The translations under genes were made by a program, and so were the position numbers. From NCBI RefSeq assembly GCF_003702045.1, contig NZ_RBTP01000065.1:1-64000 (forward strand): a stretch of 64,000 nucleotides of DNA. The letters are read 5' to 3'. The notes beneath the pieces were generated by a model. That model was not told where the DNA came from and ran no database searches. It saw nothing but the letters and a program-made list of their open reading frames with translations. This DNA comes from Pseudomonas viridiflava (GTDB lineage Bacteria > Pseudomonadota > Gammaproteobacteria > Pseudomonadales > Pseudomonadaceae). Of the stretch, positions 52,450 through 60,739 are shown one piece after another (the first letter of the stretch is position 1; each line of letters starts with the position of its first letter).

Positions 52450-55400
52450 AGACTTTATTTAAACCCCTGTCATCCCTGCTACGCAAAACCTGGTTCTGGT
52501 CGTTGTTGCTGGTGCTCGGCATGATTTGTCTGATCTGGCTTTTTGGACCGTTGCTGGCGGTCGCTGATTACCGATTTTGGGAAAGCGCTGTTTCGCGTCT
52601 GGTGGCAGTCAGCATGTTGCTGTTGCTCTGGGGGCTGACAATGGTGTTCGTGAGCTGGCAGGCAGGCGCGCGCCACAGACGAGAGGAGAACAGTGAGGCG
52701 GGAAAGGAGCGTTTGCAACAGAGCATTGCGATTGATCAGGAACGTCAGGAAGTGACCCGGCGGTTCAAGGACGCCTTGCGACGGGTCAAACGCTCGACGC
52801 TTTATGACAGTCAAAAGCAATCATGGCGTCAGGAACTGCCCTGGTTTTTGCTGATCGGTCCCGAAGGTAGTGGCAAGACCAGTCTGCTGGATTTTTCCGG
52901 GCTTGACTTTCCGTTCAACAAAGTGGAACGCAAGCTGACGCGTGATACAAAAAGCACGGCCTGCTGTGATTGGTACCTGACTGATCAGGCCGTGATCATG
53001 GACACCGCCGGTCGTTATTTGAGCCAGACACGGCCCGAAATAGACGGCAGTGCATGGAGCCACCTGTTGTCGCTTCTGCGTGAACGTCGGCGTTCACGCC
53101 CGCTCAACGGCGTACTGATCGCGTTGCCGGTAGATACGCTGCTCGACAGACAACCGCATCGCCTGGAGTCCCTGGCAGAGAGCGTTCGCGGTCGTCTGGA
53201 CGAGGTCCATCGGCAGCTGCACATTGAGGTGCCGGTGTACCTGGTGCTGACCAAGGCCGATGCGATCGAGGGTTTCGACGAGTTCTTCGAGCAATTGTCT
53301 CGAGAGGAAAGTCGGCAAGTACTGGGTTCGACATTTAGCAAGGAGCAGCGCGGCAGCGACATTGATGTCGTTGGAAAGGCGTTCAGTGCATTGCTGAAAA
53401 GACTAAGCCGTCAGATGATCACTCGGCTTCATCATGAGCGCGACGTTCAGCGCCGTGGGCGGATGCTTGAGTTTCCCGATCAATTGGGGCGAATTGGCCA
53501 AGGCTTGAACATCTTTGTGGAGATGGCCTTTTCAGGAAATCGCTATCAGCGTGCCAGTCATCTGCGCGGTTTTTATCTGACCCGTGCGCCTCATCTTGCC
53601 GACCCGCAGGCCGCTGATGAAAAAGACGCAGGTCATGAAAACATCGGTCTACCGTTGCGGCATGCGGGCCGTCCCAGGTTTATCCATGATCTGCTGACCC
53701 GCGTAATTTTTGCAGAGTCCGACCTGGCAGTGCTCAACAAGGATGAGCGTCGCAGTTTTGATTGGCGGCGACGTTTGATGTATGGCAGCGCTGCACTTTT
53801 GGTGGCGGTCTTTGGCGTGTTGTGGGTGGTGGGATTCAGTGCCAATCACGATCGTCTGGAGACGCTTCGTATCACCGCACAACAATGGGGCAAGCAACGA
53901 TTACAGCTCACGCCACAGGACGACGCGCTGGCCGTACTCGACGCGTTGAACACCCATTACCGGGCCACCCAGGTATTTCCTGAAGGCTCGGAGCTTGCCC
54001 TCTACGAGCGCACGGGTCTGTATCAGGGCCGGAAGGTCAACCAGGCTCTGCTTGCCAGCTACCATGCAGAACTTCAGCGCTGGTTATTGCCCCGTGTGGC
54101 GCACATGCTTGAGGCGCAAATGCACGCCGGTACAAAGGATCGTGAGCAATTGCTGGACAGTCTGCGTGCCTACTTGATGCTCACTCGGCAGGCGCGTCGG
54201 GATCAGGTGTGGTTGAAAGAGAGGATCGCCGCCGACTGGTCAATACGCTACGCAGGTCACGCCGAGGGGCAACGTCAACTGAACCAGCATCTCCAGCGTT
54301 TGCTGGAGCTCCCGTTCGACTACCCGGGCAACGAGTCACTGGTGGCTCAGACCCGCCAGATCCTGCGCACTGAGTCTTTGGCCAACGTGGTTTATCACGT
54401 GTTGCGCGACAAGGCGCGCAGTCTTCCTGATTACAGCTTGTCCCGGCGAATCGATCCGCAGAAAAGGTTGCTGACGGGAACCGATCACCGGATCCCCGGT
54501 TTTTACACTCGCGAGGGCTATCAGCACTACTTCCTGACGCAAGGCGCTGGCGTCGTGAGCGATATCTTGAGGGACAACTGGGTGTTGGGAGACAGCGCAG
54601 AGCAGAGCACAGCGGACATGCGCAGGCTGATGGTCGAGTTGGAACAGCTGTATTTTCGCGATTATGCCAATCACTGGTCCGAGATACTTGGCCAGACGTC
54701 CCTGCAACCTTTCGAAGGGCCAAGGCAGGGGGCGTTGCAAATGGCGGGCCTGACCGCAGCCAACTCGCCTTTGGTGCAGCTGTTGATAGAGGTTCGAGAA
54801 AATACCCGGTTCCCGACGCTTGTCCTGCATGCCGGCCCGGTGGAAGCACCGAACGACGCCGCTACACCGTCCGCCACGTTGGGCACGGTCGCTTCAGCAG
54901 TTGGCGGACAGGTACAGCCGTCGCTTTTCAACAGTTTGCCGGATGCCGCTAAACGAGCATTGCAACGCCGTTTCGATCCACTGCATCGGCTGCTCGACGA
55001 GGAAAATGCTCCCGGGCTCGAACTGGTGGCATTGTTCAATGCGTTGGATGAAGTGCAGGTGCAAATGGCAACACTTGGGCGTGCGGGGCAGCCTGATCTG
55101 GCCGCGTATGAAATGGCTCAAGGTCGTATGGGGGGGCAACGTGACGCGTTGAGCGGTCTGCGCACTACGGCTGCGCAACTGCCACAGCCTCTTGCGGGCT
55201 GGCTGAACCGTATGGCGGAAGACACATGGAGCTTCGTGCTGCACCAGTCTTATCGGCACGTCAACCAGCGCTACAAGGACGAGCTTTACAGTTTTTACGT
55301 GAGCGCGCTCGACAAGCGCTATCCGTTTCATGCGCACAGCAGCAGTGATGTTGTCTTGGATGATTTTCGTGAGTTCTTCAAATCCCAAGGGGTAGCCGAG

Positions 55401-55958
55401 CGCTTTTTCGATCGTTACCTGAAGCCCTTCGTCAGTGGCGAGCCGGGTCATTTTCGGTTGCGCAGCATCGATGGCTACAGCCTACCGATGAGCCGGACCT
55501 ACCTTGATCAGATGGGCGGCGTGCACGCCATTCGTAAGCGCTTTTTCGCAGGCCCCGACCAAGAACTGCTGGTGCAGTTCAAACTGGAGCCCCACACCCT
55601 GGATTCAACTGTCAGCCGCGCCGAGTTTCGTCTTGGCGACCAGTCGATGGTCTATCGTCACGGCCCCATCGTCCCCGTCGCATTCACCTGGCCGACCGAG
55701 ATTGAAGACGGTCGGGCCAGTCTTGTGCTCGACCGAATGACCGGCAGTCCAATCGGTATCGAAAAAAATACCGGTCCCTGGTCGCTGTTCCGTTTGCTGG
55801 ACCTTATGCAGACCGAACCGTTGAAGGGACGTGATGTGCACGTGCTCAAGGCTGATGTAGGCGGGATGCGCGCCAATTACCTGTTGCTCAGTCAGCGCGC
55901 TGCGAATCCTTTCGATATGTCGGTTTTGCGTGGGCTGCGCATGCCTGCGCAACTCTGA
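52446..55958 (+). CDS. tssM: T6SS membrane core TssM
   Basis: A 1170-residue protein (IcmF). Two N-terminal helices are followed by a Walker A GPEGSGKT at residues 138-145 and a third helix near residue 440 (LMYGSAALLVAVFGVLWVVG); the remainder is periplasmic. It forms the channel with TssL and TssJ. Codon use is more GC-rich than in tssA-tssG. Its stop overlaps the start of the kinase gene by one base. Confidence 0.95.
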   Translation: MKTLFKPLSSLLRKTWFWSLLLVLGMICLIWLFGPLLAVADYRFWESAVSRLVAVSMLLLLWGLTMVFVSWQAGARHRREENSEAGKERLQQSIAIDQERQEVTRRFKDALRRVKRSTLYDSQKQSWRQELPWFLLIGPEGSGKTSLLDFSGLDFPFNKVERKLTRDTKSTACCDWYLTDQAVIMDTAGRYLSQTRPEIDGSAWSHLLSLLRERRRSRPLNGVLIALPVDTLLDRQPHRLESLAESVRGRLDEVHRQLHIEVPVYLVLTKADAIEGFDEFFEQLSREESRQVLGSTFSKEQRGSDIDVVGKAFSALLKRLSRQMITRLHHERDVQRRGRMLEFPDQLGRIGQGLNIFVEMAFSGNRYQRASHLRGFYLTRAPHLADPQAADEKDAGHENIGLPLRHAGRPRFIHDLLTRVIFAESDLAVLNKDERRSFDWRRRLMYGSAALLVAVFGVLWVVGFSANHDRLETLRITAQQWGKQRLQLTPQDDALAVLDALNTHYRATQVFPEGSELALYERTGLYQGRKVNQALLASYHAELQRWLLPRVAHMLEAQMHAGTKDREQLLDSLRAYLMLTRQARRDQVWLKERIAADWSIRYAGHAEGQRQLNQHLQRLLELPFDYPGNESLVAQTRQILRTESLANVVYHVLRDKARSLPDYSLSRRIDPQKRLLTGTDHRIPGFYTREGYQHYFLTQGAGVVSDILRDNWVLGDSAEQSTADMRRLMVELEQLYFRDYANHWSEILGQTSLQPFEGPRQGALQMAGLTAANSPLVQLLIEVRENTRFPTLVLHAGPVEAPNDAATPSATLGTVASAVGGQVQPSLFNSLPDAAKRALQRRFDPLHRLLDEENAPGLELVALFNALDEVQVQMATLGRAGQPDLAAYEMAQGRMGGQRDALSGLRTTAAQLPQPLAGWLNRMAEDTWSFVLHQSYRHVNQRYKDELYSFYVSALDKRYPFHAHSSSDVVLDDFREFFKSQGVAERFFDRYLKPFVSGEPGHFRLRSIDGYSLPMSRTYLDQMGGVHAIRKRFFAGPDQELLVQFKLEPHTLDSTVSRAEFRLGDQSMVYRHGPIVPVAFTWPTEIEDGRASLVLDRMTGSPIGIEKNTGPWSLFRLLDLMQTEPLKGRDVHVLKADVGGMRANYLLLSQRAANPFDMSVLRGLRMPAQL

Positions 55959-56860
55959 TGGAGGCGTCTTGTGTACCGAACTATGTGGTGCGCAAACCGC
56001 TGCCCGACTTACTCTCGGGCCGTTACAGGCTCGAGCGTGTGCTTGGGATGGGAGGAATGGGCGTCGTCTGGCAGGCACGCGATCTGCTGCATGATATGGC
56101 TGGCGAGCCTGACCCGCTTGTCGCGATCAAGCTGCTTAAGGATGACCTGGTCGAGGCACCGGATTCAGCCCGTCTGCTTTACAGCGAGTTTGCCATGACC
56201 CGCCATTTGCATCATCCCAACGTGATACGTGCTTATGCGTTCGAGCGCGACAGCGAATCGAATCGGACCTTCATGACCCTTGAGTTCATGAGAGGCATCA
56301 GCCTGGACCGATTGCTCCGCGAACGCGTTGAGCGATTGCCTTGGGACGAATGTCGACAGATCGCAGTGGCGCTGCTGGACGCGCTGACGCATGCCCATGA
56401 AAAAGGCGTACTTCATGGGGACGTGAAACCAGGCAACATCATGCTCACCGCGAAAGGCTTGCGACTCTTCGACTTTGGCCTTGGACAACCCGTTGAGGGC
56501 GAACTCTGCGGGCTGCCGTGTTTAGACAGGCAGCGTTTGCAGGCCAGTACAGCTCGTTACGCAGCACCGGAAATGGGTGAAGGCGGCCCGCTTACTGCCC
56601 GAGCTGATCTCTACGGCGTAGCGTTATTGCTTTACGAAATGTTCGTCGGAAGAAAGGCATTCACGGAGCTGAGGGCCATTCAGCTGCGCTCCGAACGTGT
56701 CGGTGTTGTGCTTGAAAAGCCACCAGCTCTGCCCTCAAGGTGCTGGCCTGCCTTGCGCTCGGCGCTAACGCTGGAGGCCAGCGACAAACACGGCAGCCTT
56801 CGTCGACTGCTGGAGGTATTTCAGGACGCACCCAAGAAACGCTTTGGGCTCTGGCGCTAA
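55958..56860 (+). CDS. T6SS Ser/Thr protein kinase (Stk1-like)
   Basis: A 300-residue Hanks-type kinase without a membrane segment. Glycine loop LGMGGMGVVWQAR, lysine VAIKLL, catalytic loop HGDVKPGN and DFGLG are visible; the usual HRD is HGD. In HSI-2 the kinase follows a PP2C phosphatase (stp1), which is missing here: tssM runs directly into the kinase (TGATG overlap). Likely phosphorylates the FHA protein or a partner. Confidence 0.9.
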   Translation: MEASCVPNYVVRKPLPDLLSGRYRLERVLGMGGMGVVWQARDLLHDMAGEPDPLVAIKLLKDDLVEAPDSARLLYSEFAMTRHLHHPNVIRAYAFERDSESNRTFMTLEFMRGISLDRLLRERVERLPWDECRQIAVALLDALTHAHEKGVLHGDVKPGNIMLTAKGLRLFDFGLGQPVEGELCGLPCLDRQRLQASTARYAAPEMGEGGPLTARADLYGVALLLYEMFVGRKAFTELRAIQLRSERVGVVLEKPPALPSRCWPALRSALTLEASDKHGSLRRLLEVFQDAPKKRFGLWR

Positions 56861-56937
56861 GCACCTTTTCTTAAAATTTCCCCGCAACGTCTATCTTAAT
56901 TCTGGACCCTACCGCATCGCTCCCTAAAGGACTCTGC

Positions 56938-57396
56938 ATGCACCGCCTGGACTGGCTCATCAATCACATGAACCACAGCGACACGATGGCGCAGTGGCTG
57001 CACCGGCAGTTCAACTACGAGTTCGCGCAGCAATCGCTGGCTGACTGGCAGGCAGAGTTCGCCGAGGGCCAGTCCAACAAAGAGTGGAAATGCCTGATCG
57101 CGCTAGAAGACGGGCTGCTGCTCGGTGGCGCAGCGTTTGCCGATAACGACCTGTCTGACCGCCCCGAACTCGGCCCTTGGCTGGCGTGTGTGTTTGTCAC
57201 GCCGGGAGCGAGGGGCAGGGGGCTGGCTGCCGAGTTGATCGAAGGCATCTGCCAGCATGCCAAGTCTGTCGGCGTGTCACGTCTGTACCTGCACACCCAT
57301 GATCAGCAGGCGTATTACGCCAAGCGTGGCTGGCGAGCGGTGGAACGCTTCGACGCGTGGGGAATGGAGCAGTGTCTGATGGAGCGTAATGTGTAG
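56938..57396 (+). CDS. GNAT-family acetyltransferase
   Basis: A 152-residue acetyltransferase; acetyl-CoA loop VTPGARGRGLAAELIEGICQ and C-terminal YLHTHDQQAYYAKRGWRAVE. The ATG follows AAAGGACTCTGC. Outside the T6SS operon in style; substrate unknown. Confidence 0.85.
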   Translation: MHRLDWLINHMNHSDTMAQWLHRQFNYEFAQQSLADWQAEFAEGQSNKEWKCLIALEDGLLLGGAAFADNDLSDRPELGPWLACVFVTPGARGRGLAAELIEGICQHAKSVGVSRLYLHTHDQQAYYAKRGWRAVERFDAWGMEQCLMERNV

Positions 57397-57433
57397 ACGG
57401 ATCCATACTTATTTCGTCGAGCCCGGCGTGGCT

Positions 57434-57892
57434 TCAATCCAGTAACTGAACCAGTTCCGGCTCAAGTGCAGAAGCCCGGACCTCCAGCACAACCAGCGTG
57501 ACCGGTAACTTGAAACGACGTCTCCCCGCGCTGCCTGGGTTGATATACAACCTGTCTCCGCGCCATTCAATAAGCGGCTTATGCGAATGCCCGGTGATCA
57601 CCAGCCTCGTACGCTCATCCAGAAGCGCAGGGGCATCGGCGATGTCATGCACCAGCAATGCATGCCAGCCGTTCAGGTCGAAGAGCAGGTGATCAGCAAT
57701 GTCGCTTGCCCAAGGTAAGTCCACGTCATTGTTGCCACGCACGATGTGCAGCGGGGCGATGGATTTCAGTTGCTCGACAATCTCGGCGCTGCCAATGTCG
57801 CCTGCATGAATGACCTGCTCGCAACCTTGCAGCGCGTTTACTGCTTCAGGGCGCAGCAAGCCGTGGGTATCGGAGATGATGCCGATTTTCAT
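57434..57892 (-). CDS. Metallophosphoesterase (YfcE/MJ0936 type)
   Basis: A 152-residue phosphodiesterase. Metal-binding motifs are SDTHG, HAGDIGS, GNND and GHSHKP in order. The ATG at 57892 fits the family start (MKIGIISDTHG). It could be co-transcribed with the HisS-like gene upstream, but a hairpin separates them. Confidence 0.88.
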   Translation of the reverse strand: MKIGIISDTHGLLRPEAVNALQGCEQVIHAGDIGSAEIVEQLKSIAPLHIVRGNNDVDLPWASDIADHLLFDLNGWHALLVHDIADAPALLDERTRLVITGHSHKPLIEWRGDRLYINPGSAGRRRFKLPVTLVVLEVRASALEPELVQLLD

Positions 57893-57945
57893 AAGGGCCT
57901 CGTGACCGGAAGTGGATACGTAAGACATTCAAGGCGTGAAAGCGT

Positions 57946-57974
57946 GCCCGGCAGTGCAGGGGCATAAGCCGGGC
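57946..57974. terminator. Hairpin downstream of HisS-like gene
   Basis: GCCCGGC and GCCGGGC pair across a fifteen-base loop just after the HisS-like stop codon. No clear T-run. Confidence 0.4.
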
Positions 57975-57989
57975 GTTCGAAGCGTTGCT

Positions 57990-58648
57990 CTAGAGACTGC
58001 GTTCAGTGCTCGTTTCGGGTAGTTGAAGTGCCAGCACCAGACGTTCCAGGCCGATACCGAACCCTGCTCCTTCTTTGTAAGGGCCGCCGCCGACGACTTG
58101 CTGCTGAGCGCCAAGCCCTGGGCACCGAACTTCGAAGCCATTGCCTTCGAGGTAATAGCTCAATCCGCGTTTGACCGACACGTCGAATTGGTAATCAAGC
58201 CCTATTGAATCGAGAAAGCCGAGGCAGATCTGCTGACTGCGCAGCAATGCTTCTTGTGGCTCGGGGCTTAGAACTTCCAGCCCCAATTGCGTGAATTCAC
58301 GGTAGCGTCCCGCTTGAGGACGCTCGTACCGGTAGCAGCGCGCACTATAGAAAAACATGGCTTGCTGGCGAGAGCCCAACAGCTCGCGGCTTCGTTCCTG
58401 GAACAATGCAGTGGCTTCGGGAATAAGGCAGCAGGGCCGACCTGCTTTGTCACCAAAGGCCCACATCTGGCCAATAATCTCGCTTGCGCCTGCCTTTTCA
58501 ATGAATGTGTCTTGACCCCATAACGCAGGGACGATTGCCTCCTCAGCGCCAGCATCGGTGAAGATAGCTCCGGAAAAGATTTTCCGTTTGACGAAGGATG
58601 GACGCTTCCTGGCCGGTCACGATGCGCGTTCCACGTAGCATGGTCATG
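57990..58648 (-). pseudogene. Histidyl-tRNA-synthetase-like catalytic core, frameshifted
   Basis: About 218 codons if the frame is repaired. The start (ATG 58648, GGGAG upstream) gives MTMLRGTRIVTGQEASILRQ, which runs into a stop; the conserved sequence continues in another frame from about 58563-58590 (FTDAGAEEAIVPALWGQDT). The rest has class II motifs: motif 2 RCYRYERPQAGRYREF, the HisA-like KRGLSYY (normally RGLDYY), GGGPY and motif 3 GFGIGLERL. There is no anticodon-binding domain. It is preceded by a histidine-type attenuator. One extra base explains the break; it could also be a sequencing error. Confidence 0.75.
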
Positions 58649-58677
58649 TTTATTTGCTCCCTGTGTACAAACAATAA

Positions 58678-58700
58678 AAAAGGCGCCTGAGGCGCCTTGG
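58678..58700 (-). terminator. Attenuator terminator upstream of HisS-like gene
   Basis: On the minus strand AAGGCGCC, TCA and GGCGCCTT are followed by TTTTATTG: a strong Rho-independent terminator placed 15 bases after the stop of a His-rich leader peptide and 30 bases before the HisS-like ATG. It is positioned as in his-operon attenuation. Confidence 0.85.
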
Positions 58701-58715
58701 TTGGTTTCATTGAAC

Positions 58716-58808
58716 TCAGAGCTTCTGAGTGATCAACGAGCATAAGCAACCCCGACGCGATGAGCGAAGTTCATGATGGTGGTGGTTGCTAATGAAAATG
58801 TAAGTCAT
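58716..58808 (-). CDS. Histidine leader peptide, 30 aa
   Basis: A 30-codon frame with AAGGA seven bases before its ATG: MTYIFISNHHHHELRSSRRG, then ten more residues and TGA. Four consecutive His codons (58773-58784) are followed by a hairpin-forming stretch (CTCAGA/TCTGAG around the stop) and the terminator at 58678. An alternative pairing of 58747-58757 with 58693-58703 would prevent that terminator. This is the classic design by which a ribosome stalled at His codons lets transcription continue. Confidence 0.85.
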   Translation of the reverse strand: MTYIFISNHHHHELRSSRRGCLCSLITQKL

Positions 58809-58828
58809 GACTGATCCTTGCATGCTTA

Positions 58829-59110
58829 TAGCGTGTATTTCAAGCGGCATTCAGCCACGGCTCGCACAGTGATTTTTATGAACGTACCCAGTGGGCGACG
58901 CAAGCGTCGTTCGGCTACAGCCATGAGTGGCAGGTGGGCGATCTGGTGATCTGGGACAACACGGGCACCCTGCATCGCGCAGAGGCTTATGATCCCGCGT
59001 GTGACCGCCTGATGCATCGCACCAGCTTGAAGGTGACGAGCCGTTCGAGGGAGCCGGGATGGCTGCGGTTGTTCGAAAATGAACGGCGCGTGCTCGCAAG
59101 CGTTGACTAA
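58829..59110 (+). pseudogene. 3' remnant of a TauD/TfdA-type dioxygenase
   Basis: About 93 codons, open from an in-frame stop at 58826 to TAA at 59108. EWQVGDLVIWDNTGTLHRAE and CDRLMHRTSLKV match the C-terminal iron/2-oxoglutarate site of TauD-family enzymes (the second metal His and the Arg). The first two thirds are missing. It abuts the His leader region on the other strand, so the HisS-like unit may have replaced the rest. Confidence 0.7.
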
Positions 59111-59254
59111 CCCTCGTTGAAGGCCTAGAAATACACGCCTTGGTACGGTTCTGGAAGGCTGGCGCGTGTTCACATGCTCGCGACATTCGGGCGCTTATAC
59201 TCGCTCAGTCACTGGTGTAACGGGGCCGTCTTCAGTCGGTCGGAGGAAAAACCT

Positions 59255-59536
59255 ATGTGCGGATCCAAGGAGCCTATCGCGGGCGTATTCGTTTTACTGC
59301 TACTAGCGGCTGGAAGCTGGGCGGCGCAGGAGCCGTTTCCACATTTTGGAAGCGACATCGCGCCTGATTCGCAAACCAGCAGCAAGGTCATCTTGAAACC
59401 GGTTCAGTTGCGCCAGCTTCCGCCTCTCGACAAGCCGCGTTTCAGTGACGCCGGGCTCAAATCCGATCATGTATATGCAGTCGCCAGCACCCTATTAACG
59501 GCGCGATCTCATCAAGGTCTGAACAGGTGCGCATGA
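59255..59536 (+). CDS. Small exported protein, 93 aa
   Basis: The ATG at 59255 has a strong GGAGG site eight bases upstream. The product has a signal peptide (VFVLLLLAAGSWA, cleavage before AQEPFP) and a polar, proline-containing mature part without cysteines except near the start. Unknown function. Its end overlaps the end of cobM on the other strand by about 25 bases. The frame upstream to 59174 is not needed. Confidence 0.55.
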   Translation: MCGSKEPIAGVFVLLLLAAGSWAAQEPFPHFGSDIAPDSQTSSKVILKPVQLRQLPPLDKPRFSDAGLKSDHVYAVASTLLTARSHQGLNRCA

Positions 59537-60258
59537 CCGGCTCGATACAACGATGATTCGCTGAACGTATCGTTTGCCAGCACTCGCCCGACCAGTATCA
59601 AGGCAGTGCGCCTGAAACCCTTGAGCTTCACTTTTGCTTCGATATCAGCCAGCGTGCCTTGAACCCAGTCCTGATCAGGCCAGCTTGCGCGATGGACCAC
59701 GGCAATCGGGCAGTCGGCGCCATAATGCGGCGTCAACTCCTCGATGATCCGGTGCAGGTTGTTGACCCCCAGATGAATCGCCATCGTTGCCCGATGCTGG
59801 GCGAGGCTCGCCAGTTCCTCGCCCGCAGGCATGGCGGTCTTGTCGGCGTAGCGGGTCAAAATCACGGTTTGTGAAATATCCGGCAGGGTGAGTTCTGTGC
59901 CCAGTAACGCGGCGCAAGCTGCCGTGGCGGTCACGCCTGGAATGATTTCAAAGGGTATGCCCAGCTCGCGGAGATGGCGGATCTGCTCGCCGATGGCGCC
60001 ATACAGACTAGGATCGCCTGAATGCACCCGCGCCACATCCTGACCCTGTGCGTGAGCGGTCTTGATCAGGTCGATGATCTGTTCCAGATGCAGCTCGGCG
60101 CTGTTGACGACCTGAATAGCCTGGTTGCCTTCCAGAACTGCGACGGGCACCAGCGAACCGGCATAAATGATGACCGGGCAACTGCGAATCAGGCGCTGAC
60201 CTTTGACGGTGATCAGCTCCGGGTCGCCAGGGCCTGCGCCGATGAAAAAGACAGTCAA
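59512..60258 (-). CDS. cobM: Precorrin-4 C11-methyltransferase CobM, TTG start
   Basis: A 248-residue SAM-dependent methyltransferase that methylates precorrin-4 at C11 in the aerobic cobalamin pathway. The family start VFFIGAGPGDPELITVKGQR follows directly after a TTG at 60258, which has CAGGAGA seven bases upstream. RVHSGDPSLYGAIGEQ and IPGVTATAACAALLGTELTL are the other signatures. The frame is open to 60333, but that part overlaps cobE. Confidence 0.93.
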   Translation of the reverse strand: MTVFFIGAGPGDPELITVKGQRLIRSCPVIIYAGSLVPVAVLEGNQAIQVVNSAELHLEQIIDLIKTAHAQGQDVARVHSGDPSLYGAIGEQIRHLRELGIPFEIIPGVTATAACAALLGTELTLPDISQTVILTRYADKTAMPAGEELASLAQHRATMAIHLGVNNLHRIIEELTPHYGADCPIAVVHRASWPDQDWVQGTLADIEAKVKLKGFRRTALILVGRVLANDTFSESSLYRAGHAHLFRP

Positions 60259-60289
60259 GGGAGTCTCCTGAAATGAGTCATTGCCGGGA

Positions 60290-60739
60290 TTATCCCCCTG
60301 TAGCCGGGCTGGTTGCCAAGGCAAATGTGGCATGGGGGCTTTTCTGGCGTTCGATCACCAGCGTCGCGGTCCCATCACCCAGTTGCGCGGCGAGCGCCAG
60401 CGCCGAACCTTCGGCGACGCCGTGGCAGCCGGTGTGCTGCAGAACGTTGGTCGAGCGATGGGTGAGGTGAAGGTCCCAGTACACCAGTTGTGCCGCGTTG
60501 AAGAACACCAGCGGTACGGACAGGTGCCGAGCGAGCTCCAACAGGCCAGGCTCTTCGCTTTTAAGGTCGATGGAGGCCAGCGCGGTGACATCGGCAAGCT
60601 CCAGACCTTGTGCGCCGAGGTGCTGTTGCAGCAGGTCACGCAACAGAGACGCAGGGCAACCCCGTCGACAGCCCAGGCCCGCGACGATGACCGGCGCGGG
60701 CAGGGCGTTGATGGGCTCAGGCCAGATGCGGTTCGGCAT
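60290..60739 (-). CDS. cobE: Cobalamin biosynthesis protein CobE (CbiG C-terminal type)
   Basis: A 149-residue protein. It begins with the CbiG_C pattern PVIVAGLGCRRGCPASLLRD and has TALASIDLKSEEPGLLELA in the middle. CobE helps in the ring-contraction stage of the aerobic cobalamin route. It starts 23 bases inside cbtA and ends 31 bases before the cobM start. Confidence 0.88.
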   Translation of the reverse strand: MPNRIWPEPINALPAPVIVAGLGCRRGCPASLLRDLLQQHLGAQGLELADVTALASIDLKSEEPGLLELARHLSVPLVFFNAAQLVYWDLHLTHRSTNVLQHTGCHGVAEGSALALAAQLGDGTATLVIERQKSPHATFALATSPATGG

